Shown piece by piece: positions 1 to 9,963 of a stretch of 36,778 nucleotides of DNA (positions are counted from its first letter, which is position 1; each line of letters opens with the position of its first letter). The position numbers and the translations under genes are program-made. The stretch covers positions 1 through 36,778 of the forward strand of contig JAJDNN010000181.1 in assembly GCA_022340685.1 (NCBI GenBank), read 5' to 3'. A model generated the notes under the pieces. It saw nothing but the letters and a program-made list of their open reading frames with translations, did no database searches and was not told the origin of the DNA. This DNA is from Pseudomonadota bacterium. GTDB taxonomy: Bacteria > Pseudomonadota > Gammaproteobacteria > UBA6429 > Thiohalophilaceae.

Positions 1-2
1 TA

Positions 3-980
3 CCGATGTATCTGGTCTCCGGTGAAGAACCTTTTCAGCTCGGGCAGGTCTGTGATGCCATTCGCCAACGGGCACATGACGCCGGTTACACGAATCGTAC
101 TGTCATGCAGGTGGATCGCAGCTTCGACTGGCAGACCTTGACCGCTGCCGCACAAACTCTGTCGCTGTTTGCCGAAAAACAGTTGATTGAATTGCGTCTG
201 CCCAGTGGCAAGCCGGGTGATGCCGGCAGCAAGGCGCTGGTGGCTTACTGTGACAATCCGCCCGTGGATACATGTCTGTTGATCATTGCCGGCAAGCTCG
301 ACAAGCCCCAGCAGACGACCAAATGGTTCAAGGCGCTGGACCGGATCGGGGCGGTGATTCAGGTCTGGCCGGTTGATGCCGCGCAGCTACCGCAGTGGAT
401 AGCGCAGCGCATGCGGGTGCGCGATATGCAGCCCACGTCGGGGGCCGTTGCCATGCTAGCGGATCGGATCGAAGGGAATCTGTTAGCGGCAGATCAAGAG
501 CTGGAAAAACTACGCCTGCTGAATGGCGGGGGGGCGATCGATGTGGAAGCGGTGGCCGCCGCCGTATCTGACAGCGCCCGCTATGATGTATTTACTTTGG
601 TGGATGCCGCGCTGCTGGGAAACGCCAGCCGTACAGCACGGATCCTTTACGGTCTGCGGGCCGAGGGGGTAGAGCCAGTGCTTGTGTTATGGGCGTTGAC
701 CCGGGAATTGCGCAGCCTGTGTGGCATGAGCCGTGCCCTGACGCAGGACCAGTCCGTGGGCCAGGTGATGGCCCAGTACCGGGTGTGGGACAAGCGCAAG
801 CCTCCGCTTCAGGCTGCCCTGACGCGCTATCCGTTAAAACGCTGGCAGGGCCTGCTGTGGCAGGCCGGTGAGGTGGAACGGGTCATCAAGGGCCAGGCGG
901 CAGGCAGGCCGTGGGATGAATTGTTACAATTGAGCTTCAAGATTGCCGGCCAGCCGTTATTTCGCGCGGCGGCCGGGTAA
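3..980 (+). CDS. holA: DNA polymerase III delta subunit, 5'-truncated by window edge
   Basis: This is the clamp-loader delta subunit, which opens the beta sliding clamp during replication. The visible 324-odd residues begin with [14 protein letters not shown], the region that in HolA follows about 20 N-terminal residues. The reading frame stays open to the left edge (a Pro codon precedes the first Met), so that Met is probably internal and the gene starts outside the window. Total length would then be close to the usual 340 residues. It ends 11 bases before proA on the same strand. A position after lptE would be expected from related genomes but lies outside the window. The family call rests on overall HolA-like sequence, not on a catalytic motif, because HolA has lost ATPase residues. 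Confidence 0.93.
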   Translation, partial: PMYLVSGEEPFQLGQVCDAIRQRAHDAGYTNRTVMQVDRSFDWQTLTAAAQTLSLFAEKQLIELRLPSGKPGDAGSKALVAYCDNPPVDTCLLIIAGKLDKPQQTTKWFKALDRIGAVIQVWPVDAAQLPQWIAQRMRVRDMQPTSGAVAMLADRIEGNLLAADQELEKLRLLNGGGAIDVEAVAAAVSDSARYDVFTLVDAALLGNASRTARILYGLRAEGVEPVLVLWALTRELRSLCGMSRALTQDQSVGQVMAQYRVWDKRKPPLQAALTRYPLKRWQGLLWQAGEVERVIKGQAAGRPWDELLQLSFKIAGQPLFRAAAG

Positions 981-991
981 ACCAGGACGAC

Positions 992-2263
992 ATGATGGAT
1001 GCCAAAGTGGACGTAAAGCAGTACATGCACCAGCTGGGACAACAGGCCCGCCAGGCGGCCCGGGTCCTGGCGCGGACCCCGACCGGTCCCAAGAACCAGG
1101 CCCTGCTGGCCATGGCCGAGGCCTTGTTGGCCCGTACGGCCGATCTGCTGGTGGCCAACCAAAAGGATATGGAAGCGGGGGCCGCCAAGGGGCTGGATGC
1201 CGCTCTGCTGGATCGCCTGGCACTGAACGAAGCGCGTATCGCGGCGATGGCCGACGGGCTGCGGGAAATCGTGGCCTTGCCGGATCCGGTTGGTGAGATT
1301 TCACACATGACCTACCGTCCATCGGGGATCGAGGTGGGCAAGATGCGTGTCCCACTGGGCGTGATCGGCATCATTTATGAATCGCGGCCCAATGTGACCG
1401 CCGATGCTGCGGCCCTGTGTCTCAAGTCGGGTAATGCCGCAATTTTGCGCGGAGGCTCGGAAGCCCAGCATTCTAACCAGGCTATCGCGGACTGCATTCA
1501 CGCGGGACTGAAATCGGCCGGCCTGCCCATCGACGCGGTACAGGTGATTGAAACCACCGATCGTCAGGCGGTGGGCGAACTGATTACCATGCCGGAGTAT
1601 GTAGACGTTATCGTGCCACGGGGTGGCAAGGCCCTGATCGAACGCATCAGTGCCGAGGCGCGGGTACCGGTTATCAAGCATCTGCACGGCGTTTGTCACG
1701 TGTATATTGATGACAAGGCGGATCTGCACAAGGCGATCCGGGTTGCGTTCAACGCCAAGACTCAACGCTATGGTACCTGCAATACGATGGAAACCCTGCT
1801 GGTCAATCAGAGCATCGCCGGACAGGTTCTGCCGGAACTGGGCCGGATGTATGCCGATGAGGGTGTGGAACTGCGGGGTGACGAAGCTACCCGGGCCATC
1901 CTCACTGATAGCAAGGCAGCGACCGATGAAGACTGGGACACGGAATACCTGGCCCCGATTTTGTCGATCCGGGTGGTCGCGGACCTGGATGCGGCGATTG
2001 AGCATATCCACCGACACGGTTCCGGTCATACCGAATCGATCATGACCGAAGATCTGGGCCGGGCTCGCCGCTTCCTGGCTGAGGTGGATGCCAGCTCGGT
2101 GATGGTGAATGCCTCAACCCGTTTCGCCGATGGATTCGAGTACGGACTGGGCGCCGAAATCGGCATCAGCACAGACAAGATCCACGTGCGTGGCCCGGTC
2201 GGTCTGGAAGGCCTCACCTCGCAGAAATACATCGTCCTGGGTGATGGGCATATTAGGGAATAA
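992..2263 (+). CDS. proA: Glutamate-5-semialdehyde dehydrogenase (gamma-glutamyl phosphate reductase)
   Basis: Reduces gamma-glutamyl phosphate to glutamate semialdehyde with NADPH, the second step of proline synthesis in the cytoplasm. The 423-residue length is normal for ProA. The catalytic Cys is visible at about residue 263 in [12 protein letters not shown], and the family motif [33 protein letters not shown] is present in full around residues 120-155. Two adjacent ATG codons (992 and 995) compete. AGGA at 984-987 gives a better spacing to 995, so the protein may be one residue shorter. proA between holA and nadD is also the order in Pseudomonas-type genomes. The partner kinase gene proB is not in this window. 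Confidence 0.97.
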   Translation: MMDAKVDVKQYMHQLGQQARQAARVLARTPTGPKNQALLAMAEALLARTADLLVANQKDMEAGAAKGLDAALLDRLALNEARIAAMADGLREIVALPDPVGEISHMTYRPSGIEVGKMRVPLGVIGIIYESRPNVTADAAALCLKSGNAAILRGGSEAQHSNQAIADCIHAGLKSAGLPIDAVQVIETTDRQAVGELITMPEYVDVIVPRGGKALIERISAEARVPVIKHLHGVCHVYIDDKADLHKAIRVAFNAKTQRYGTCNTMETLLVNQSIAGQVLPELGRMYADEGVELRGDEATRAILTDSKAATDEDWDTEYLAPILSIRVVADLDAAIEHIHRHGSGHTESIMTEDLGRARRFLAEVDASSVMVNASTRFADGFEYGLGAEIGISTDKIHVRGPVGLEGLTSQKYIVLGDGHIRE

Positions 2264-2438
2264 ATGGCGAGGAACGTGTGACGAGGAAATTCGAAATAAC
2301 AGGACTTCGATTAAAACGCGAGAGTGAGATTGCCTGTAAACGCGTCATCAACCTGTTCCCGTTTACCTTTTCCATGTCGAAGATAACCAGTAAACGCTTT
2401 TTCTCGTCCCTTCTTCCTCATTGCTCGTTACTCATCGA
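2264..2438. other. proA-nadD intergenic spacer with short repeats
   Basis: A 175-base non-coding spacer, long for this packed region. GAG-rich purine text near the proA end (2268-2288) is loosely mirrored by CTC-rich pyrimidine text before nadD (2402-2436). GTAAACGC occurs at 2336-2343 and again at 2390-2397, and the inverted form CGTTTAC is at 2360-2366. I found no convincing promoter or T-tailed terminator. Confidence 0.4.
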
Positions 2439-3065
2439 ATGATTGGCATCTACGGCGGGATGTTCGACCCGGTGCACTTCGGGCACCTGCGGCCAGCACT
2501 GGAAGTCCAGCAGGCGCTCGGTCTTGGCGAAGTCCGGTTTGTGCCCGTCGGCCAACCACACCATCGTGATGCGCCCCGGGCCAGTGCGACGCTACGCGTC
2601 GCCATGCTGCAGGCTGCGATTGCGGACCAGCCAGGTTTCGTGCTGGACGAACGGGAAATCACGCGCGCCGGACCTTCCTACATGGTGGATACTCTTGCTT
2701 CACTGCGCGCCGAGGTTGGTCGATCTCCGCTGTGCCTGATCCTGGGCTACGATGCATTCCTTGGCTTGCCAGACTGGCATCAATGGACGCGTTTGATTGA
2801 ACTGGCCCATCTGGTGGTGACCCACCGGCCGGGCTGGACGACGGATGCGCTGAGTGACGCGCTGCAAGAGCTGGTGGAACAGCATCGACTGGCACCCGGG
2901 GGCTTGTCCCGGCAACCGGCAGGCGGTGTCTGTTTCGTCCCGGTTACGCAACTGGCGATTTCCTCCACGAGAATTCGGGAGCAGATCGGTGCGGGTCAGG
3001 ATGTTCGTTATCTGTTACCGGATCAGGTCGTAACCCTGATTAAAAATAACAATCTTTACAGGTGA
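2439..3065 (+). CDS. nadD: Nicotinate-nucleotide adenylyltransferase
   Basis: Transfers AMP from ATP to nicotinate mononucleotide, giving deamido-NAD, the penultimate step of NAD synthesis. The nucleotidyltransferase signature [11 protein letters not shown] (residues 6-16) and the C-terminal ISSTRIR motif are both intact. The 208-residue length is typical. I choose ATG 2439 because MIGIYGG is the standard N-terminus. A TTG at 2421 in the same frame would add six residues, and neither start has a clear Shine-Dalgarno. The TGA stop overlaps the possible GTG start of rsfS by two bases, so the two genes are probably co-translated. Confidence 0.96.
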   Translation: MIGIYGGMFDPVHFGHLRPALEVQQALGLGEVRFVPVGQPHHRDAPRASATLRVAMLQAAIADQPGFVLDEREITRAGPSYMVDTLASLRAEVGRSPLCLILGYDAFLGLPDWHQWTRLIELAHLVVTHRPGWTTDALSDALQELVEQHRLAPGGLSRQPAGGVCFVPVTQLAISSTRIREQIGAGQDVRYLLPDQVVTLIKNNNLYR

Positions 3066-3418
3066 AATCGTTGAATATAGAACAATTGAAACAACTGGTG
3101 ATCGAGGCGCTGGAAGACGTGAAGGGTGTTGACATCCGCGTGTTCGATGTACAGGACAAGTCGAGTGTGACGGATATGATGGTCGTCGCCAGCGGCAACA
3201 CTGCGCGGCAAGTCAAGGCGCTGGCCGATAGCGTGGTGGAAAAAGCCAAGCAGGCCGGGGTACGGCCGCTGGGCATGGAAGGCGAGCAATTCGGCGAATG
3301 GGTCCTGGTGGATCTGGGTGATCTGGTCGTGCATATCATGCAGCCGTCGGTGCGCGATTTTTATAATCTGGAAAAGCTGTGGGGTGAGGACAGCCCGGCC
3401 GCAGCGCACAAGAAATAG
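3062..3418 (+). CDS. rsfS: Ribosomal silencing factor RsfS
   Basis: RsfS binds ribosomal protein uL14 and blocks subunit joining when nutrients are scarce. The 118-residue protein matches the family in length and in the conserved [21 protein letters not shown] and [21 protein letters not shown] blocks. Two starts are possible. GTG 3062 overlaps the nadD stop. TTG 3071 has AGGTGA (3060-3065) five bases upstream and would give [10 protein letters not shown], three residues shorter and closer to the usual N-terminus. It sits between nadD and rlmH, the classic order in Gammaproteobacteria. Confidence 0.95.
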   Translation: MKSLNIEQLKQLVIEALEDVKGVDIRVFDVQDKSSVTDMMVVASGNTARQVKALADSVVEKAKQAGVRPLGMEGEQFGEWVLVDLGDLVVHIMQPSVRDFYNLEKLWGEDSPAAAHKK

Positions 3419-3433
3419 GCTGCGACTGTCAGG

Positions 3434-3901
3434 ATGGAGATTCACCTGATCGCGGTGGGGGAGCGCATGCCGGACTGGGTCAGCCGGGGCTATGAGGAAT
3501 ATGCGCGCCGCATGCCACCCGAATGCCGCCTCAAGCTGATTGAAATTCCTGCCGCTAAAAGGACCAAGGCGGCTGACCTCAAGCGCATCATGCAGCAAGA
3601 AGGCGAGCGCATGTTGGCCGCAATCCCGGCCAACGCTGATGTGGTGGCGCTGGATGTGGGCGGCCAGAATTGGACCACCCCTGACCTCGCCCAGCAGTTG
3701 GAAAACTGGTTACAGGAAGGGCGGAATCTCGCACTGCTGGTCGGTGGCCCGGAAGGACTGGCGCCGGCTTGCCGGAAACGTGCTGCACGTCATTGGTCAC
3801 TGTCCGCATTAACCTTTCCCCATCCGCTGGTGCGTATCATTCTGGCCGAACAGTTGTATCGGGCGACGACCATTCTCAAGGGACATCCCTATCATAAATA
3901 A
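3434..3901 (+). CDS. rlmH: 23S rRNA (pseudouridine1915-N3)-methyltransferase
   Basis: A SPOUT-class methyltransferase that methylates pseudouridine 1915 in helix 69 of 23S rRNA on assembled 70S ribosomes. At 155 residues it is exactly the usual length. The S-adenosylmethionine-binding knot is visible as LLVGGPEGL near residue 100, and the C-terminal [22 protein letters not shown]...HPYHK tail is canonical. It begins 15 bases after rsfS, in the same operon. In many relatives mrdA/rodA follow; here maf follows instead. Confidence 0.97.
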   Translation: MEIHLIAVGERMPDWVSRGYEEYARRMPPECRLKLIEIPAAKRTKAADLKRIMQQEGERMLAAIPANADVVALDVGGQNWTTPDLAQQLENWLQEGRNLALLVGGPEGLAPACRKRAARHWSLSALTFPHPLVRIILAEQLYRATTILKGHPYHK

Positions 3902-3914
3902 CTAAGGACGAAGC

Positions 3915-3986
3915 ATGGAGCGAATTCAAACGGTCTGCATGCAGTGTCTCTTGCTGTTGCAAAGGGGTGATGAACGCAATGCGTGA
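3915..3986 (+). CDS. Possible 23-residue leader peptide before maf
   Basis: A very short open frame starting ATGGAGCGA, with a good Shine-Dalgarno (AAGGA at 3904-3908, six bases upstream). It contains a Cys-Met-Gln-Cys pair and a run of leucines and stops at a TGA that overlaps the likely maf start (ATG 3979) by eight bases. That geometry would fit translational coupling to maf. There is no homology evidence that I can cite, so this is only a candidate. Confidence 0.22.
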   Translation: MERIQTVCMQCLLLLQRGDERNA

Positions 3987-4569
3987 AGATTTTGATATTT
4001 ATCTGGCCTCCGCCTCCCCGCGGCGGCGTGAACTGTTGGCGCAAATAAACGTTCGGTTCCAGCTGCTCGAGGTCGAGGTGTCGGAGCAACCGCAGCTGAA
4101 TGAACCGGCCCGGGTGTATGTCCAGCGTTTGGCACTTGCCAAGGCGCGTGCCGGGTTGATGCACTTGCCCGCGGCGGATAAAAGCCTGGTGCTGGGTGCA
4201 GACACTGCAGTGGTGGTGGACGACGCTATCCTCGGCAAACCAGAAGACGAGGTCCAGGCGAAGGCCATGCTGAGACAGTTGTCTGGACGCAGCCACCAGG
4301 TCATGTCGGCAGTGGCCGTAATGTGTGTGGAGCGCAAGGCGGTAAAGTTGAATGTGAGTACCGTGACCATGCGTGAGCTGGACGAACCGGAAATCGAGGC
4401 GTACTGGAACAGTGGAGAATGTCGCGACAAGGCCGGTGCTTATGCCATCCAGGGTCGCGCTGCAATATTCGTTTCGGCGTTACAGGGAAGTTATTCGGGT
4501 GTCATGGGACTGCCGCTATATGAAACCGCGTTGATCCTGAAGGAATTTGGCATAAATCCGCTTAAATAA
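3979..4569 (+). CDS. maf: Maf-family nucleoside triphosphate pyrophosphatase (YhdE type: dTTP/UTP)
   Basis: Maf proteins hydrolyse non-canonical or excess nucleoside triphosphates to monophosphates. The N-terminal [10 protein letters not shown] and the [10 protein letters not shown] and [13 protein letters not shown] blocks are the family hallmarks. The last of these, together with direct linkage to rng as in E. coli yhdE-rng, favours the dTTP/UTP-specific YhdE branch over the m7GTP-specific YceF branch. Starts at GTG 3967, ATG 3970 and ATG 3979 are all in frame. I prefer 3979 ([21 protein letters not shown] eight bases upstream), which gives 196 residues. Confidence 0.94.
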   Translation: MREDFDIYLASASPRRRELLAQINVRFQLLEVEVSEQPQLNEPARVYVQRLALAKARAGLMHLPAADKSLVLGADTAVVVDDAILGKPEDEVQAKAMLRQLSGRSHQVMSAVAVMCVERKAVKLNVSTVTMRELDEPEIEAYWNSGECRDKAGAYAIQGRAAIFVSALQGSYSGVMGLPLYETALILKEFGINPLK

Positions 4570-4611
4570 CTGATAGGGTTAAAATTCAGGGTTGGTGAGG
4601 AGTAGTCCACG

Positions 4612-6081
4612 ATGAGCGAGGAGTTACTGATTAATGTCACACCGCAGGAAACGCGGGTGGCGTATGTGGAAAACGGCGTGCTGCAGGAAGTCCACATTGA
4701 GCGTGCCCGGCGGCGTGGTTTGGTGGGCAATGTTTATCAGGGCAAAGTAATGCGCGTGCTCCCGGGCATGCAGGCGGCATTTCTGGAAATCGGTCTGGAA
4801 CGCACCGCATTCCTGCACGCGTCGGACATTGTCCAGCCCGCGTCGAACAAGCCGCAGAACAACGAGCGGCCCACCGAGACGATCATGGAACTGCTGCGGG
4901 AAGGGCAGGAATTGCGGGTACAGGTGATCAAGGATCCAATGGGAACCAAGGGGGCACGGCTTACCACCCAGATCTCCATACCGTCACGCTACCTGGTGTA
5001 CATGCCAGGCGCGGAGCATATCGGAATTTCCCAGAAAATTGAGGACGAGGGCGAGCGCCAGCGATTGCGCGATGTCATTACCCGGCATGCGGCGAACTTC
5101 GATCCGGGTGGTTATATCGTGCGGACGGTGGCGGAGGGTGTGGATGAAGCGGCGATTGTGGCCGACATGCATTTTCTGCAAAAGTTATGGGCTACGATTA
5201 AGGAACGTAGCAAGGCGGAGCAGGGTCCCGCCCTGATCCATGAAGATCTGCCGCTGGTGATGCGGACCATGCGGGATTTGAGCGGGCGGGATATTGAAAA
5301 AGTTCGCATTGATTCCAATGAGACTTCGCAACGGGTCAGCCGCTTCGCCCAGAAATTCATCCCCGAGCTGTCGAACTGCATTGAATATTATCCGGGAGAG
5401 CGTCCTATCTTTGATCTGTACGGTGTCGATGATGAAATTCACAAAGCACTGGAACGCAAGGTGCAACTCAAGTCAGGGGGTTACCTGATCATCGATCAGA
5501 CCGAGGCCATGACGACAATTGATGTCAATACCGGCGCCTTTGTCGGGCATCGCAATCTGGAAGAGACCATTTTCAAGACTAACCTCGAAGCAACCCAGGC
5601 CATTGTCCGGCAACTTCGGTTGCGTAATCTGGGCGGAATCATCATTCTTGATTTTATCGACATGCTCGATACGGAACACCGGCGACAAGTTTTACGCGCG
5701 CTGGAAAAAAACCTCGAACGGGACCATGCCAAGACACACATCAGCGAAGTTTCTACCCTTGGACTGGTGGAGATGACGCGCAAACGGACCCGCGAAAGTC
5801 TGGAACATATATTATGCGAAAGTTGTCCAATTTGTAACGGACGCGGCTCGCTTATGACAGCCGAGACAGTTTGCTATGAAATATTTCGGGAAATCATGCG
5901 TGAGGCACGGCAATTTGAAACGACGGAATTTCTGGTGCTGGCGGCTCAGCCCGTAATCGATATGTTGCTGGACGAAGAATCCACCAGCGTTGCAGAACTT
6001 GAAGAATTTATCGGCAAACCCATCCGTTTCCAGGTGGAATTGGAATACACCCAGGAACAGTTCGATGTGGTCCTGATGTGA
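4612..6081 (+). CDS. rng: Ribonuclease G
   Basis: An endoribonuclease of the RNase E/G family that matures the 5' end of 16S rRNA and decays some mRNAs. The 489 residues equal the E. coli length. An S1 RNA-binding domain occupies about residues 38-120. The catalytic aspartates are at D304 (TTIDVNTGAF) and D347 (ILDFIDML), and the zinc-link cysteines lie at about 402-408 (CESCPIC). No C-terminal scaffold extension is present, which separates it from RNase E. GGTGAGGAG just upstream is a strong ribosome-binding site. The maf-rng-yhdP order is widely conserved. Confidence 0.97.
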   Translation: MSEELLINVTPQETRVAYVENGVLQEVHIERARRRGLVGNVYQGKVMRVLPGMQAAFLEIGLERTAFLHASDIVQPASNKPQNNERPTETIMELLREGQELRVQVIKDPMGTKGARLTTQISIPSRYLVYMPGAEHIGISQKIEDEGERQRLRDVITRHAANFDPGGYIVRTVAEGVDEAAIVADMHFLQKLWATIKERSKAEQGPALIHEDLPLVMRTMRDLSGRDIEKVRIDSNETSQRVSRFAQKFIPELSNCIEYYPGERPIFDLYGVDDEIHKALERKVQLKSGGYLIIDQTEAMTTIDVNTGAFVGHRNLEETIFKTNLEATQAIVRQLRLRNLGGIIILDFIDMLDTEHRRQVLRALEKNLERDHAKTHISEVSTLGLVEMTRKRTRESLEHILCESCPICNGRGSLMTAETVCYEIFREIMREARQFETTEFLVLAAQPVIDMLLDEESTSVAELEEFIGKPIRFQVELEYTQEQFDVVLM

Positions 6082-6142
6082 GTCGATCAAGGCGTATACC
6101 CGCAGTCAAACTATTATTCGGACTACTGCAGGACTAATCTGA

Positions 6143-9100
6143 ATGTCGGAAAAAATGCCGTTCAAGTTGCGCCTGCAACGCGTCATTTTTTACAGCGTGG
6201 CGCTGCTGGTAGTGACCGCCGCGGTCTTGTTGTCTATTGCGCGCATGCTGGTCTCGGACGTCGAGAGTTATCGATTGGATCTCGAGCAACTGGCCAGTGC
6301 CTTTCTTGATCACCCGGTCAAAATCGATGGCATGGATGCCCGTTTCGTGGGACTCAGCCCGACCCTGGTATTTGAGAATGTTCGTATGCTGGATGCCAGG
6401 GGGGAGCGTGTACTGATTAGTTTCAAGGAAGCTCGTCTGAGTGTCGCAGTGCTGGCCTCGTTGCAGGCGGAAAAACTGGTGCCCGGCGATCTGGTCATTG
6501 ATGGCGTCAACTTCAACGTCATCCGCCAGCAGGATGGCCAGATCAGAATCCAGGGCATCAATTTTGAAAAATTCAGTAGTGATGAGATCGGTGATGCATC
6601 TCAGTCTTCAGGGCAATTATCCCAGTGGTTGTTTCAACGTTCGCGCCTGGCCATACGCAACAGTACCCTAGTCTGGAACGATTTCAAGCGCGGTATCTCG
6701 CGCCGTTTCGATGACGTGAATCTTCAGCTTAGTAATGATGAATCCGATCATTTCATGAAAGGCGAGATCACATTGCCGCAGGCATTCGGGCGCAAACTGG
6801 AACTGGCCGTGGCCGTACATGGCAACATGCTGCAACCTGCCCACTGGCAGGGTGAGGTCTACGTGAATGCCGAAGGCCTGAATCTGTATGCATGGCAGGA
6901 TGCTTTGCAAGTACATGATGTTAATGTCAGGGCTGGTCTACTGGACTTGAAAATGTGGGCTGCCCTCAACAAGGGTCGGCTAACAAACCTGAGTGGCGAT
7001 GTATCGGTTTACAAGCTGGCCATGCAGGCCGGATTTCTGGCCCAGCCACTCGGGTTTGATCGGGCCGGCGGCCTGTTCAATTACCAGGCCTCAAAACAGG
7101 GCTGGGCACTGGATATCGATGAACTGCAATTTATCGAGGGAGAGAATATCTGGCCGGCTTCGCGTCTGCATGCCGGGTTGCGGTATGGGGAAGAAGATCG
7201 TCCGGACCAGCTTGAACTTGCCGCGGATTATCTGCCACTGGATAAGATCACCAGCCTGTTGCTGAAGACTCACCTGTTGCCAGACAAGGACCGGATGCGG
7301 CTGCAACAGGCTCGCCCGGTTGGTGACATTCACAATCTGGTGGTCACTACCCTGCTCACGGAGGATCTGTTAAGCGGTCCGTATCGCATCCAGGCCCGCT
7401 TCAGTGATCTGGGCTTGCAGGCCGTGGGTGCAGAGCCCGGCTTTCAGGGCCTGAGTGGGACACTGTGGGCCAATGAGGAACGCGGAAAGGTACAGCTGAG
7501 CAGCGGAGCATCGGCGCTGGACTTTAAAACCATCTTTCGCGCACCACTGGAATTGCGTCAGCTTACCGGCGAGGTGTTCTGGAAAAAGCAGCATGGCAGT
7601 TGGCAGGTCTGGTCGGAAGCGCTGGCTGCCGACACGCCCTACATCAATACCAACAATCGATTTTTACTGGAAGTCACCGGAACGGATGTGGCCCCGTATC
7701 TGGATTTGCAAACCACGTTTCACGATGGTAACGGTGCTTTTGCCAGTCTTTATGTGCCCGCAGGCATAATGAATACAGATTTGATCAAGTGGCTGGACAC
7801 GGCAATCAAGGGCGGCCATGTCATCGAAGGTGGTGCCATATTCAACGGCCGGCTGAGTGATTTTCCGTTCAATAAGAATCAGGGTCAATTCATGGTGTAC
7901 TTTGCCGGTGAAGACATTCGGCTGGACTATGCGCCGGGCTGGCCGGCGGCCACCGCAGTACATGGTGAAGCAACCTTTAGTGGCATCGGGGTTACGGTCC
8001 AGGTTGACTCCGGTAAGTTGCTGAACAGTCAAATCAGCCGTGCCCGACTGGACATCCCTTCGTTTAACGATGGTTTACTAACACTCGATGGAACGGTCAA
8101 GGGTTCGCTGCGGGATGCGGCAGACTTTCTGGTCAAGAGTCCCATCGCCCCCGAGGCAAAAACGTTCGTTAGCTCAAGCCGGATTGAAGGACAGGCGCAG
8201 ACTACCCTGCAGTTGAGGTTTCCCCTGTCCGATGAAGCCGCGGCCCGGGCACCTGAGCAATATTCCGGGAAGACACAGATAATCGATGGTGCGCTGCTGT
8301 TGTACGATGACCGGGTGGATATCACTGCATTGAATGGTGATATTGAATTTTCCCAGAGCGGGCAAAGCGGAAGCGGCATAACAGGTCTGGTCATGGGGCA
8401 AAAAGCAGTTTTTGATCTCTATACCCAGCCCGGCGAGGCTGGTAACCAGACCAGCATCGTTGCCAATACCAACCTGGATGCCGGTGAATTAAAGCGACGG
8501 TTCAAACTTGCGCAAAACCGCCTGAGCGGTAAGTCTGCATTGCAAGCGGTTCTGTTGTTGGGAAAAGATGCTAAGGGTAAGGCCCGGCCACCCATGTTGC
8601 GACTGCATTCTGATCTGCACGGTATGACGCTCGAACTGCCAGCACCGATGGCCAAACCGCCTGCAGTAAAAAGTGATCTGGATGTGGAAGTTGGTTTTGC
8701 CGGGATCGACGAGGCCACCATCCAGATTAACTATGCCGATCAGTTCCGCACCGCCTTTGCAATGCACATGAACAGTGTCGACAGGATTGCGGTGCAGTTT
8801 GGTCCCAAGCCACCGGTCTTGCCCGCGCGTAGCGGAGTACGGATCACGGGTTCGGCACGCAATCTTTCCGTTACCGCATGGCGCAGTCTGATTGAGGAAT
8901 TGCTGCCCGCATCGGGCCAGACGCAGAAAATATTACCGATCAGTATCGATATGCAGCTGCTCGAAATTGGCAAGCTTGCGGAGACCGAGAGTGACTATGC
9001 ATCCAGCATCGACGTCAAGCGGATACCTCCGGTACGCGGCACCATCAAGCAGCTGGTTTATGACAACCTGCCCATCGGTAGTGTAACGTTCAGTACCACC

Positions 9101-9856
9101 CGGATCAGGCACGGGATCCGGATTGACTGGATGGATGTGAACGGACCCCATTTCCAGCTGCATGCCACCGGCGAGTGGAAAAAATCTATTCTGGGTGAAA
9201 CCACTTCACTCGATATTACCTCCAGCAGTCAAAATGCCGGCAATGCGCTGAAGGATCTGGGCTATGCCGTGATTATCAAGGAAGGCGTTATGCAGGGCAG
9301 CGCGAAAATCAGCTGGCCAGGTTCGCCGATGCAATTCGATGCCGCTAAACTCAAGGGCAGTATGCATCTCAACATCCAGAAAGGCTCCTTCACTGATGTG
9401 GATGCGGGTGCCGGGCGGTTACTGGGTTTGTTCAGCCTGACGGCATTGCCGCGTCGATTGATACTGGATTTTCGGGATACCTTTAAGGAAGGGTTCAGTT
9501 TTGATGAGCTGAATGGTGATTTTCGTCTGGCTGGCGGTAATTCCACGACAGACAATCTGACCATCAAAAGTCCTTCGGCGGTCGTGGCCATTACCGGGCG
9601 GGTTGGGCTGGTGCAAAAGGACTTCGATGAAGTGATGACGGTTGTTCCCCAGTTCGGTGGGTCCCTGCCGGTGGCAGGGGGTTTGGTGTTCGGGCTGGAA
9701 GTTGGTGCGGCGATACTCTTGCTGGATCAACTGTTGGGCAAGGAAATTAATAAGGCCGGCACCAAGCAATACACCATTACCGGGAGTTGGGAAAACCCGC
9801 AAATCACCGAAATCAAAAAGCCACCATCGCCCGAATTGCCCGATGAAGAGGATTAG
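6143..9856 (+). CDS. yhdP: AsmA-like inner-membrane protein YhdP
   Basis: YhdP is a large bridge-like protein, anchored in the inner membrane, that is implicated in moving phospholipids to the outer membrane. At 1237 residues it is close to E. coli YhdP. One N-terminal membrane anchor (about residues 14-37) is followed by a long beta-rich periplasmic region (DUF3971/AsmA_2 type). The C-terminal block around 1170-1225, with GGSLPVAGGLVFGLEVGAAILLLDQLL and ending in TITGSWENPQI, is characteristic. It follows rng by about 60 bases. Its presence fits the window's several lipid-transport genes (two MlaC-like proteins, MlaA, MlaFEDB, Lpt). Confidence 0.95.
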   Translation: MSEKMPFKLRLQRVIFYSVALLVVTAAVLLSIARMLVSDVESYRLDLEQLASAFLDHPVKIDGMDARFVGLSPTLVFENVRMLDARGERVLISFKEARLSVAVLASLQAEKLVPGDLVIDGVNFNVIRQQDGQIRIQGINFEKFSSDEIGDASQSSGQLSQWLFQRSRLAIRNSTLVWNDFKRGISRRFDDVNLQLSNDESDHFMKGEITLPQAFGRKLELAVAVHGNMLQPAHWQGEVYVNAEGLNLYAWQDALQVHDVNVRAGLLDLKMWAALNKGRLTNLSGDVSVYKLAMQAGFLAQPLGFDRAGGLFNYQASKQGWALDIDELQFIEGENIWPASRLHAGLRYGEEDRPDQLELAADYLPLDKITSLLLKTHLLPDKDRMRLQQARPVGDIHNLVVTTLLTEDLLSGPYRIQARFSDLGLQAVGAEPGFQGLSGTLWANEERGKVQLSSGASALDFKTIFRAPLELRQLTGEVFWKKQHGSWQVWSEALAADTPYINTNNRFLLEVTGTDVAPYLDLQTTFHDGNGAFASLYVPAGIMNTDLIKWLDTAIKGGHVIEGGAIFNGRLSDFPFNKNQGQFMVYFAGEDIRLDYAPGWPAATAVHGEATFSGIGVTVQVDSGKLLNSQISRARLDIPSFNDGLLTLDGTVKGSLRDAADFLVKSPIAPEAKTFVSSSRIEGQAQTTLQLRFPLSDEAAARAPEQYSGKTQIIDGALLLYDDRVDITALNGDIEFSQSGQSGSGITGLVMGQKAVFDLYTQPGEAGNQTSIVANTNLDAGELKRRFKLAQNRLSGKSALQAVLLLGKDAKGKARPPMLRLHSDLHGMTLELPAPMAKPPAVKSDLDVEVGFAGIDEATIQINYADQFRTAFAMHMNSVDRIAVQFGPKPPVLPARSGVRITGSARNLSVTAWRSLIEELLPASGQTQKILPISIDMQLLEIGKLAETESDYASSIDVKRIPPVRGTIKQLVYDNLPIGSVTFSTTRIRHGIRIDWMDVNGPHFQLHATGEWKKSILGETTSLDITSSSQNAGNALKDLGYAVIIKEGVMQGSAKISWPGSPMQFDAAKLKGSMHLNIQKGSFTDVDAGAGRLLGLFSLTALPRRLILDFRDTFKEGFSFDELNGDFRLAGGNSTTDNLTIKSPSAVVAITGRVGLVQKDFDEVMTVVPQFGGSLPVAGGLVFGLEVGAAILLLDQLLGKEINKAGTKQYTITGSWENPQITEIKKPPSPELPDEED

Positions 9857-9951
9857 AGTTGAGCCGCATGGCGGAGCTGGACTGATACCGTAATAGACAA
9901 AGAGTCATAGTCGGATCAATAACTTGGGCTGCTACCCCAGTCAGTTCATGG

Positions 9952-9957
9952 TATCCT
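9952..9957 (+). promoter_or_regulatory. Possible -10 element placing transcription start at the ATG of the following gene
   Basis: TATCCT at 9952-9957 lies six bases before the ATG at 9964, and no Shine-Dalgarno is visible there. If used, the transcript would begin at or near the A of the ATG, that is, be leaderless. There is no good -35 at 16-18 bases, so support is weak. Confidence 0.2.
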
Positions 9958-9963
9958 TTGTCG

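Noticed and set aside
1301-2029. 242-residue - strand frame inside proA
   Set aside because: Fully covered by proA, which has its catalytic motif and normal length.
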